Shown here piece after piece: positions 11,772-21,937 of a stretch of 64,000 nt of DNA. A model generated the notes under the pieces. The model did no database searches and was not told where the DNA came from. It saw only the letters and a list, made by a program, of their open reading frames with translations. The DNA is from Austropuccinia psidii (taxonomy: Eukaryota; Basidiomycota; Pucciniomycetes; Pucciniales; Sphaerophragmiaceae), in the NCBI GenBank assembly GCA_023105745.1, contig JALGQZ010000003.1, positions 41,617,185 through 41,681,184 of the forward strand, written 5' to 3'. Within the stretch, counting starts at the first letter, position 1. Each line of letters opens with the position of its first letter. A program made the translations under genes and the position numbers.

Positions 11772-11890
11772 ATTAGCTTTGTACTAGATAGATTGTAATT
11801 GAATTTTGCAAAGTTATTTATGAATTTAATAATCATGACTTCCTATCCTACTACTGCCCGGATGCCACAGTCTGAGTACCAATAGTAATT

Positions 11891-11912
11891 GTACGGCGGC
11901 ATGCCTCCGTAC
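11891..11912. repeat. 22-bp GTACGG..GGCATGCC palindrome
   Basis: An imperfect palindrome with arms GTACGG and CCGTAC around GGCATGCC, with one mismatched pair. It lies 120 bp after the stop of the 677-aa gene. Related copies are at 13801, 18675 and 24571. The rest of 11772-12348 shows nothing but the leader of the next gene. Confidence 0.8.
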
Positions 11913-12348
11913 ATCATTGCAAAGACTCCGACAAGACGCAAGCTGAGTCAGGCGATGTGCCCGCGAGTAGCACACCCGGGTGCATTGCGGGAAGTCGCGT
12001 TTATCACTTCCCGCCAGCCCATAATAGGCCAAATGTTCCTGTGTCTTTCAAGAGGACTAGGATAGCTAGGGATCCGCAGCAGGATGCATATTGCATTTGC
12101 GTGTGCTTGCAATATTCCAAATGGTTGGATTGGAAAGTGATTGCATGGGAACATCAATGTGGAAAATTGAATAATGCACTATCCACTGCAATTTTCAGGT
12201 TCAGGTATTTGAGATCGTGAATTTGCCAAGGTCAGGCGTGAGCTTTCTTTTTAGCCGCAATTAAAAAAGATTCATCCACCGCAATCCAATTTAGGTGATA
12301 TTAAGAAATCAGTAATCATTCGGTTTCATTTCATTTTCTGCTGAAAGC

Positions 12349-13693
12349 ATGCCATTCACAAAAAAAGGAAAAGAGCGTAAAAGGGAACTCGCGAGAAAGC
12401 GTCGGGCTGAGGAAGGAAAGTGTGAGTTACTCGCTTAATCTCAGTGCATATATATAGATATATATATATGCTTCCACATTTATGTGGCACCCTCATTGGG
12501 CCCCACTGAAGAACATGGGCTTTAGTCGGTTCAGATTGTGCCAATGTCATGTGGGCTCCAACAGGGAAGTCAAAGAATGTGTGCCGAAGAAAGCTCCTTG
12601 GCAGTATCTGATATCTTGTGTGCTTCAACACGTAGTGATCCCTCAACCACTCGGGAATAGTAGCAGATCCCAAAAGACAAATGAGCGCAAAACGACCCGA
12701 ATGAATAGGTTGTTTTCCTCCTCTTGCCCAACAGCACAAATATCAATGCCAGTATCAGCAAATATCACCCCAAGTGAAATTCGGAGGGTTGTGGATGTCA
12801 ATCAGATCAAACGCATTCACTTTGGGCGTGTGGCAATTTTCTCTTCAACCGGATTACTCATTGCCCTTGTCGAATTCCGACCATTTACAACAATGAGTGA
12901 AGTCGAGGTCAATCAATGGGATGAATTATCACAATTCCTATTTCGCGAAAAGAGTTTCACCGACCCTATTGCAACAAATGGAGCATTACTGGAGGGATTT
13001 ATGTTCGCGATTGGGTGGCGCAAATGCACCACGAAGAATGAACAATTTGGTCTGTATGGTAGTGCTGGCAAAATTGAAAATGCAAAAGATGAATGGCGGG
13101 ACCGAGGTGCCAATCTTAGCTTGGTGGGTCGCATTCTAGGTCAATCCTTACGATATGTTGGGGATAATTTATTTCAGAAGATTCAAAATTGCTACAACTC
13201 ATTGGGGGTTCCGTCTTTTGATCAAGTCAACTATGAAGGCGATATTCCGGCAAATCAGGGTGCATTCGAGTTCGCTTCCGCACTCACTTTCACCATGAAT
13301 GGATTCAAAAACGCACCTCATGTTGATAAGGATGCATTGCTGTATGCTTCGGGATGGTGGTTTCAAGCTGATAAGCGGACCGGCCAAATTCAAAGAGATG
13401 CGTCAAAGCGGTGTACAGGGGGAAAATTGATTTTCCCAAATGAGCATTTTTGGATTGATCTATCCGCATGTCATGGGCTCATTCAGGTAGTGTGGGCCAG
13501 TAGTACATTTGTTCATTATACTGATCCAGCACAGGACAACGAAAGCACGACACTAGTGGGTATGTCCGCACAATGCTCAAGCAGGTTAGCAAAAACAATG
13601 CGGCAAAAAAGCAATGGCTATTATGAGATTGGCGAGAGAGCGGGCTATCAAATCAGGGATGGTAATACAATCTCATGCCGATTCAAAGAATGA
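12349..13693 (+). CDS. Tet-like 2OG-Fe(II) dioxygenase (TET/JBP family)
   Basis: The best model joins exons 12349-12421 and 12735-13693 into 343 aa. The fit is in frame (AAG T/CA CAA) with a GTGAGT donor, but the 313-nt intron is long for this window and may hide another exon. The N-terminus is very basic (KERKRELARKRRA), a likely nuclear signal. The catalytic core has the iron-binding H-x-D in NAPHVDKDA (His220, Asp222) and the distal His in FVHYT (His285). Between them lie GWWFQAD and the GGKLIFPNEHFWIDLS-type strand found in fungal Tet-like 2OG oxygenases. TET/JBP enzymes oxidise methylpyrimidines or thymine in DNA; fungal copies are known to travel with transposons. All visible metal ligands are present, so activity is plausible. 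The substrate is not determined. Confidence 0.85.
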
Positions 13694-13800
13694 GGAGATT
13701 TGCAAGTGGGTTGGGTAAATAATGGTGAGGTAAGGCAGAGGACAATATTCGAGTGCGGGAGATGGGGTGTCTCACATGAAAAAGGGGTGAAGTGGATTAT

Positions 13801-13822
13801 GTACGGTGGCATGCCATCGTAC
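13801..13822. repeat. 22-bp GTACGG..GGCATGCC palindrome
   Basis: Same design as 11891-11912, with one mismatched pair, 107 bp after the dioxygenase stop codon. Confidence 0.8.
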
Positions 13823-13844
13823 ATCTGTCCTGGTTTGTTGCTAT

Positions 13845-14365
13845 TGTCCAGGATGCCAATGCTTCACACGCGAATCCTCATGCTTGTGCAGGTTCTGACA
13901 ATGCTGAAAGTTCCTTACGCCTATGCGGGGTGCCAACGCTACACACGCCAATCCTTGGGCCTGTGCAGGCTCCCGAAAATTTACATGCCAATCCTTACGC
14001 CTTTACAGGCTTTCGACGATTCACACGCCAATTCTTACGCTTGTGAAGCTTCCCCACAATGCTGAAATTTTCTTTAGCCTGTGCAGGATCCCAAGAATTC
14101 ACACGCCAATTCTTACGCCTGTGCAGGCTCCCAACAATTCACACGCCCATCCTTATGCTTGGGGAGGGTCCCAAAAGTGCTAAAATTCCTTACGCCTGTA
14201 CAGGCTTCCGACGATTCACACGCCAATCCTTACGCTTGGGAAGGTTGCCAACAATGCTGACAAATTCTTACGCCTGTGCAGGCTCCCAACAATTCACACG
14301 CCAATCCTTACGCCTGTGCAGCCTCCCGACAAGTCACACGCCAATCCTTACGCTTGTGAAGGTTC
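13845..14365. repeat. Minisatellite, about 40-bp period
   Basis: Degenerate units of the form CACACGCCAATCCTTACGCC + TGTGCAGGCTCCCAACAATT recur about a dozen times. The clearest spacing is CACACG at 14295 and 14335. ORFs across it are repeats read in three frames, not a gene. Confidence 0.85.
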
Positions 14366-14483
14366 TAGACAATTTAAACAATTCAATACATGAGTAAGAC
14401 TAATTTCACGAATCTGGACTCGATTGCTCACATACGGGAACCTCCCGCTTTTTTACAGTTAGGAATGGGTATGGCTCTAAACC

Positions 14484-14675
14484 ATGGAAGAAGAAAATAT
14501 ACGAGAGGATAACGGCAACTATTGGCGCATTTTGAGAAAAAGAGGTTCACGAAAACAAATACTCACTCAAACTCTTGGTGGGGCACTTACAAAAATAATT
14601 CTCACGCAATCAGGGTTTTTCTCTAAGGAGGAAATAAGTAATTTTTACGTGAACAAAGAATGTAATAGAATTTGA
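14484..14675 (+). CDS. Possible 63-aa small ORF
   Basis: The ATG sits in a good fungal context (ACCATGG) and encodes a charged peptide (MEEENIREDNGNYWRILRK). No family is recognised and no intron is evident. It lies between the minisatellite and the end of the minus-strand gene, so it could equally be chance. Confidence 0.2.
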   Translation: MEEENIREDNGNYWRILRKRGSRKQILTQTLGGALTKIILTQSGFFSKEEISNFYVNKECNRI

Positions 14676-14767
14676 ACATAACAAGAATTGAAGACAAATA
14701 TTTTATTCAAAAGAAAGTATTACAAAAAATAAAAAGAGGAAATAATGGGATTTTTTTTTTTAATTTT

Positions 14768-16157
14768 TTATTTTTCGAGGAATTTGGAGACTATCCCGGT
14801 TATGTCCTCCTTTGGATAAGCCTCCAGTGCCTGGGCAAGGAGGCGGTTTAGTTCGTCCCGGAAGTCCCGGTGCATCTCATTTTGATGAGTTGCATCCACG
14901 AAAGGAATCATGTGGAGCAAGCGACGATGCTCCAACAAGATTCGGTTGATCGAATCGTGGACGATTGCTCGAGGAATCATTAGGGTCGGTCGCAGGTCGG
15001 TGAATTCCTGGCGAGCGTCATTGTGGGAATGAGACGAGCTTGGCACCGGGGGGGAGGACGTGTTGGGGTTCTCGGGGGCACTGGAAGGGATCTCTGGGGA
15101 GGGAACCGGGGTTGGAGTGGAGGGGGGGGGAATGGAAGGGGAAGGTGGGCGAGTCGGGTAAGAAGAAGGGGGAGGGGGAGGGGGATGGGGAACTGGGGAT
15201 CCCACGGGCGTATCGTCGATGATGATTATCGAGCGAGGAGTGGCGGGACGATCTGGAGACGGTTGAAAAAATGGTGAGGAAAAGTTGAGAAGAGTGAAGA
15301 AGGAGAAGTGGTGACTTACCAAAAGGTTCCTCTGTGGATTGCGTAGGAGCCACCTCAGGTTCTGGCTCACGAGTCGTATCGTCCTCAGGTGGTTGGGACG
15401 ATGGACTCGGGCCAGGAATAGGTGGCTCTTCGGTTCGGGAGGGTTCTAAAAAAGGAGTAAGTGTCATTTCACTCGACTCGAAAGTGAAAGTGAAAATGAA
15501 ATGAAACTTTGGCTGCTTACCACGGAATAATTGCTCAGACCATCGGGTGCCACTCGGGCCTGGAGTGGGTTGCCGGGGGGTTTGCTCGCGAGGCAAACTA
15601 GGAACGGGAGAGTCGTGTCGGGGGGGATTCGGGGGGTTTGGTTCTATGAGTAATGGAAAAAAGTCAGTATTATTGCGTGAAGAGAAATGAGATAAAGAGG
15701 AGAAATAAAACTTACTTTGGCGTTTGAATCCCATCGGTGATAAGACATGGTGACGATCAGCCCAAGCTCGAATGTCCTCTCGCCATTGCCATCCTTCATC
15801 GGCCGGATAATCACTTCGCTCCGGTCGAGGAGTGAAGTGACCATCGGATGGTGGCCTAGGAGGGGGAGTGGACAAATCGATACTGGAGGGGACAGGGCTA
15901 ATTGTCCGGAATCGTTCCTGTTGGCCTGTTTGGGGGCCCGGCGTCCATTCACGCTCGGAAATGGTTTCATCATCGTCGACCACAAAGGAGTCCTCGCGAG
16001 GGCGTCTTGGGCGAGAACTCATCTGGCCTCGTGGTCGGAAGGGGCGGACAACGAACGAACATTTCTTGTGTGCTTGTTGGCAAGCATCACAAGCGTCGTT
16101 CGTCGTCGAGGAACGAATGCAGGGGATACCCCGCTTGGTGCATAACGTGCACGACAT
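14768..16157 (-). CDS. Cys-rich zinc-cluster-like, Pro-rich 391-aa cargo protein, four exons
   Basis: Exons (minus) 16157-15716, 15643-15521, 15445-15320 and 15252-14768 join in frame (1176 nt); introns are 72, 75 and 67 nt with GTAAG donors. The N-terminus has Cys at positions 3, 6, 13, 23, 26 and 33 (CX2CX6CX9CX2CX6C), a spacing like fungal Zn2Cys6 binuclear clusters, so DNA binding is plausible. The middle is Pro/Ser-rich and disordered (PTPGPSG, PIPGPSPSSQPPED). The last about 90 residues look helical (HDSINRILLEHRRLL, FRDELNRLLAQALEAYPKED), perhaps for oligomerisation. I recall similar predicted proteins in A. psidii but know no function. It could be a regulator of the transposon or a binder of its ends. 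Confidence 0.75.
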
Positions 16158-16738
16158 CTAAAAACAAAACAAAACAGGTTAGTAACTGAATAGAAAGTAA
16201 GCAATCAAGAAAGAAAAGGAAGACATACGATGATTTATATAAATATAAAACGGAATCAAATTAAAGACGCTCTAGTCGGAAGTTTTTAAAAGTCTGGAAG
16301 GAAGTCGTGAAGAAAGAAAAATATTAATATCGGTACATAATGTTGACTAAAGTTTAATTGGAGAAAACGTACAAAGTAGATAGAAGTGGGGTTCTGAAAG
16401 TATTAGCAGGAAAAACAAAAAGCGAGCAGGAAGGGGAGTGGGGTTAGTCGAGTGCGAAAGAAAAGACTGGAAAGGCAGGAAGACGAGGGGGAATACGCAC
16501 AAGAAGGACAAACGCGGGTGAGGTTGAACGAAGTGGAGGGGGTGAGAAAGAAAGTGAAGTGCGTGTCGTGTGAAGATGGTCTTTTATACCAAGGTGAAGC
16601 TGAGACGATCTCAGCAGTTGCAGCACCCGCAAAAGTCTCAGCTTCAAGGCGTGTGGGCAAAATTGAAGCTGAGTCTCAGCGAATGCTGCAACTGAGAGGT
16701 GAAATGCTCGCGTGAGGCAGAAGATCAATGGGGGTCTG

Positions 16739-17476
16739 GCTGAGTATTGCAATTTATTGAATTGTCAAGCTGAGTATTGCAATTTATTGAATTGTCATGC
16801 TGAGTCAAATCCCCTTTGTTTCCTTAAATTGCCACCCGATCACCCAGGAGGGTGGTCGTGAGGCCCTTATTGATTGTGCATTGTGGGTGCAATGCACAAG
16901 TGACCGCGGCAAGATCACCGGCCTTATGGCCTGGTGATAGTCTTTGAACAAAGGGGGGGGCTGTAAGACAAGTGAATACAGCGTGAGCTTGCCTCGACCC
17001 ATTGCTCAGGTTTGCTTTCGGGTCATAATTGAAATGCTCAGTTGCTGAACATTTGAATTGCACAGTAATTGAACAATTGATATAACAATATCAAATGCAC
17101 CGCTGAGTATTGCAATTTATTGAATTGTCAAGCTCAGTCACATCCCCTTTGTTTCCTTAAATAGTCACCCGATCACCCAGGAGGGTGGTCGTGAGGCCCA
17201 TGTTGAATGTGCATTGGGGGTGCAATGCACAAGTGACCCATGCAGAAAAGCACCCGGTGCATTTGGTGACAAGTGACCGCGGCGAGATTACCGGCCATAT
17301 GGCCTGGTAATAGTATGTGAACAAAGGGGGGGGCTGTAAGACAAGTGAATACAGCGTGAGCTTGCCTCGACCCATTGCTCAGGTTTGCTTTCGGGTCATA
17401 ATTGAAATGCTCAGTGGCTGAACATTGGAATTGCACAGTGATTGAGCTATAGATATAACAATATCAAATGCACCAT
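16739..17476. repeat. Two direct repeats of about 340-375 bp in a gene-free block
   Basis: Units at about 16769-17101 and 17102-17476 share GCTGAGTATTGCAATTTATT, the CACCCAGGAGGGTGGTCGTG block, a G7-8 run and CATTGCTCAGGTTTGC. The second has an extra segment with GCACCCGGTGC. A 30-bp piece is also doubled at 16739-16768. No coding gene is supported in 16158-19200; small ORFs there look like chance. Confidence 0.8.
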
Positions 17477-17840
17477 GCTGAGCCATTGCTCAGTCGTTTT
17501 TGTATGCGCGCACTCTGAGCATTTGGCACAGCATCGGATGACATTTCAGCAAGGTGCAGCATTTCACACGCTTTGGTGAAGTGCTCCAAACTGAGCCTTC
17601 CAGTGAGCTATTGCAGAATTAGTTCATTCCATGGCTTTACTGAGCACTTTCACACGGTGCTTTTGACCATGACATGCTCAGCTTGCGTGTGCAAATCGGG
17701 TGAAACGCAATGCTGAGCATGTGGCACATGAGCTACGTAAATGCAAACGATCGGAAGGTGCATGCACATTTGCTATATGCATGCAGGCTCAAGTAGTATT
17801 ACACCTTCCTGATCTGTACAGTACAGTCAACACTGTAGTA

Positions 17841-17870
17841 CGCAGTACACCTTTGTAAATGTGTACTGCG
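17841..17870. repeat. Perfect 10-bp-arm hairpin
   Basis: CGCAGTACAC and GTGTACTGCG flank a 10-nt loop. The GTAC core echoes the palindrome family of this element. Confidence 0.75.
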
Positions 17871-18674
17871 GGGCAGAGCAAAAAGCTGTTCAACAATGTA
17901 ACATGCAATCACGTCAAGCCATCGAGTCATAATCTCTCACCTGCATCCCTTTGATGCACCTTGTTGGACAGCTCTGCCTAACTACGGCACAGATGCGCAT
18001 GTAATCCAAGTTAATGTAAGTGGGTCATAATGGGATGACTTAATATTTGGGTCATACACAAAGAGTTGATTCACTCCGGTGCCATGGTTGGGGCAAACAA
18101 TTACTAGCCCGCTTGCTCATTGTCGGGCAGCCACACGCTTTCATACGCACCCCCGATGGGTCATACGCAGGCAACTTTCACACGCCTGGAACACATTTTA
18201 CTGCCAGTCTTCCAGCTGCGTATTTTCTTGCTCGGGTTGTCAGCTTGACTGCAGACGCTCACCCGCTTGCGCGTGGAAACCTGAGGCCAATCAGTGTGGA
18301 TTTGCTTCAGCCTCATCCACATTAGATTAACAATCCCAGCCTATGATTGCTGAGGCTGGTCATGTTGGCGTGGTTATCTCCCACCGCGGGTCATTTTCTT
18401 TACGTTCTCACACGCCCCGCGCAAGTTGTGGCACCTGGCTTGCAGCCAAAAAATCCCTTGGGCATGTGGCCTCTTTCTCCGGAGTTCTGTACGCGCGTGA
18501 GGCAAAGACCCGGATGCCAATCTCGGTGGATTAGTACTCGCCTCAAACGCCATAGGGGTGAATGTATATGTGGATCACGGCTCACGGCTGGCGCCCCCTT
18601 TGATCATCCCACACATTCCCCCTGAAAGCCCAGTATGCATCAGTCAGCAAAAAACTTCAGGCCAAACCAAAGTC

Positions 18675-18700
18675 ATGTTCGGTGGCATGCCACCAAACAT
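18675..18700. repeat. 26-bp palindrome around GGTGGCATGCCACC
   Basis: Arms ATGTT and AACAT extend the perfect core GGTGGCATGCCACC, with one mismatched pair. It lies about 500 bp upstream of the SNF2 gene. Confidence 0.8.
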
Positions 18701-18809
18701 ATCTCACCCTCCCACACACAAACATCCCCACAGTGAGATTGCCCTTTGAAACTGCCAACATTGCCCAGTAGGTCCCTGTGAATAATTAACCTGGGGAGGA
18801 TACGCTCAT

Positions 18810-18833
18810 TGTTCGCTGTCACACCAGCGAACA
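18810..18833. repeat. Hairpin TGTTCGCTG...CAGCGAACA
   Basis: Nine-base perfect arms around a short TCACAC loop, 370 bp upstream of the SNF2 start and 110 bp after the previous palindrome. Confidence 0.75.
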
Positions 18834-19200
18834 TGACTGCATGCCTCTAATATGCCCTCCACAATAAGTTGCTACAGCCCACCCAATTTTGGATTTGCTA
18901 ATGTCAACTTGGTTCCACCAAAGGTTTCGTAACTTGTTGCAGATCCAGCAGTCATGTCGGTGCACCCACATTTTGGCCACCTTGCCTTGATATATGCCCC
19001 AAATCGGATATGAAAATTATGAGCCCAAGAGGCCCACCTCCATCAAGACCATGCACGTAACCACAGGCCATCCCCCTTTTGGCCTGTTGCTGCCACTCAT
19101 ATAAGTTCCCCACCTGCGCTTATTCCTCTTCATTCCCTTTAGCTAACCCTTCCCGATCATATAATTTGCAACTGTCCCCAAATAATTTAAAATAGCCATC

Positions 19201-21633
19201 ATGTCAACCCCTTCACAACCACTTTGCATTGGGATGATTAATATTCGTATTCAAATAAATAGTGATATAACCTTAAAGCCTGAGAATTCCCACTTAGGTT
19301 CTTGGATTATCCTATGGCACAATCAACACAACATATTCGTATATCTCCCCAATCACCAGCATGCTATTGGCTCTCTCCCGGGAACCCTTTCCCAAACGTT
19401 GATACCATTCCTTGGGGCACCCAAAACGTTCATGCACTGTGGTCCTGGTGGGGCATGGATTGAAAATTGCCAATCCAATCCTACTCAAATATTATTCATT
19501 GAGGGAGTATTTATGACTGATGCCAATGATCCCTCCTCATCTCAGAAACCCAATCTAGCATTGATGTTCTTCACATGGTATCCAAACATTCTATTCATAA
19601 TGGAAAGCTTTCGAACACAAGATTTCAAGCTTAAAATGCCCAAAGAATATGACTGTACTACTCATTGTCAATGTCAACTCTTTACTCCGACATTTCCCGC
19701 TTCAAACTCGACGCCTGCTTCATATCCTGCTGTTTCATCATTGATTTCCAAGCAAAAACTGATACAATTACCCAGTGGATCAGACCTCCCCATGATGACC
19801 CCGCCCCATTCCATTATTCAAACCCCCCTCCTCCCTCATCAAAAGACCGGACTAGCTTTTCTCTGGGATCGAGAAATCCCCAATGGCCAATCAGCCCGTA
19901 ACCTTTGGGCAACCTCACCCCCAGGATCCACTTTTAATGCCAGGCACATCATTACAAACAAGGTCGTTAGCTCATTTGAATCCCTTTCGACCAATACCCC
20001 TCTTGGAGGACTGCTTGCGGATGATATGGGATTAGGTAAAACCATTCAGGCCATTGCTCTAATTGGTACCTCCAAGGAGCGGATGATTGCAAACCCCCAT
20101 CGCTCCACGCCCACCATGATCATCTGCCCCCCTCGCTTAATTACCAACTCGCAATCAGAAATATCCAAGCATGCTCAGGCTGGAGCACTGCATGCCAAAA
20201 TCTACCATGGTCCCACTCGTCACTCATTATCCCAAGCCGACATCTTAAAATATGATATCATCATCACTTCTTACAATACTATCACCCAAGAATTTAAGCA
20301 AACCAATCCCTCTACATCATTCATTTTTCAAATCAATTGGCATCGTATAATCTTGGATGAAGCACAGTGAGTGGCTGAGCTTAAATGATTCAAATTACCT
20401 TTTATATCCAATAACCCTTGCCCCCTCTTATAGCTATATTTGCTCTCAATACACTGCCACTCACCGTGCCATTAATAGCCTCCTTTCATCCTGTCGAATA
20501 TGTTTAACGGGCACACCTATTCACAACACCATTTATGACCTTTTGGGCATAATATCCTTCATCACTCAACCCCAGAGCGCCGATCAAGATAATTGGTCAC
20601 CATTCATCCTGAGTAGTCTTTCAAAAGGTTGCAATGATATTTTGCATTTGGCATTGCGGCATTTAAGTTTGCGCCGCACCAAAACCACACATCTCGAATC
20701 TCTCCCCACTATTAGCCATCATTATGAGCTGCTCCCACTCAACCCGACCATGCAGCAAGAATATTCCACATTATATGAAGAATTTCTATCATCCAAAAGC
20801 AAAGGACCAGGAGAGTTTTTCAGAAATATTAATAAGCTGCAAATATGTTGTAACCATCACATCATGCTTAACACAATTGCGGAGGCGGAGCTGGAAGACC
20901 CCGAGGGCAGGAGCACTCAGGATAACTCCCCAAGAATCACACGAACTATTGTGGATGTGGAAACATGCATGATGAGTAGTAAAATTGCACACCTCCTACA
21001 AAGCTTAATGAAGAACAAACAAACAAGGTGTGGTCCAACGAAATCGGTGGTTTATACCCAATGGACCCAATTTCTAGATTTGTGCGTTAATTCTAATATG
21101 CATCCATTACCAATTGACTCCATCTGACTTTTTTATATTGTAGAATTGGTATTGCTCTTGCCCATCACTCTATCCTTTCAGCACGAATTGATGGAACAAT
21201 TACACCACGAGCGCAGGACAAGGCGCTTGAGAATTTCTTCAATAATCCTGAATGTGAAGTACTGATTGCATCCATTGCCGCGGCTGGAACTGGCCTCAAT
21301 ATAACTTGTGCTAATATAGTCTATTTAATGGTGAGGGGCCCCCCAAAATTCTCCCCTGATTTTCGGACCCTGACATCCACATTTCCAGGAGCCTAATTGG
21401 AACCCAGCCATTGAGGCTCAGGCTGTTGATCGTCTACATTGTATTGGCCAACAACGACCTGTACAGGTCATCCACTATATCACTCCTCATTCAGTTGAGG
21501 TCAACATGCGGAAGGTACCTTTCAACCTCATCTTTCACTTGATTGTATTACTATTCTGAAATCCTTCCTTATGGGGATGCCATATTCCAATCACCAATAG
21601 GTCCAAGAAAAGAAAAAATCATTAACTGCGTGA
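19201..21633 (+). CDS. SNF2/Rad5-like helicase-related ATPase, five exons
   Basis: Exons 19201-20366, 20434-21081, 21144-21330, 21389-21514 and 21601-21633 join in frame into 719 aa; introns are 67, 62, 58 and 86 nt. Splicing of intron 1 restores motif II as DEAH (residues 386-389), strong support for the model. Other motifs: LLPHQKTGLAFLWDRE (Q-like), P-loop DDMGLGKT with Lys280, LTGTPIHN near residue 412, AAGTGLN and DRLHCIGQQRPVQ. In motif VI most SNF2 proteins have an Arg where Cys685 stands, and loss of that Arg would normally cripple ATP hydrolysis. No RING insert is visible, unlike full Rad5/HLTF. SNF2 ATPases remodel chromatin or DNA-protein complexes. In this transposon it may help the oxygenase or transposase reach DNA; that is inference. 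Confidence 0.85.
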
Positions 21634-21937
21634 GCCTTACTGATATTATATAATTTGTGATTGACAAAGTTGATAACTCCTGTTGACTCTGGCACAGGTC
21701 CACAATTATGAACACCATGAGCTGGATCGAACTTCTTCAATATTTCCTCAATGAAAATGAGCAATAGAGTATTATTGCAAGGGAGACGGTGATACATTTC
21801 AATTCATATTGTCTATATTCTAACATATTTAGCAAGTTGTTGCATCCTTAAGAGATAATAATCAGATTTTATTACACCTGCACAAATAATTCACAAAATG
21901 TTAATTTTTAATGGTTCTATAAATTTATATTACTAAG

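Noticed and set aside
12482..12734. Upstream extension of the dioxygenase frame as coding
   Set aside because: The open stretch lacks resemblance to the family, and a donor/acceptor pair joins a basic N-terminal exon in frame. RNA-seq could overturn this.
13700..14397. Overlapping ORFs and a CRISPR-like look of the spaced repeats
   Set aside because: Units are degenerate and head-to-tail without unique spacers; eukaryotic context; a minisatellite explains all.
16403..16752. Small ORFs on both strands in the gene-free centre
   Set aside because: No family resemblance, overlapping frames on both strands, no splice signals pointing to them.
18047..18749. Several 60-90-codon ORFs upstream of the SNF2 gene
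   Set aside because: Overlapping in different frames with no recognisable motif; chance ORFs in GC-richer sequence.
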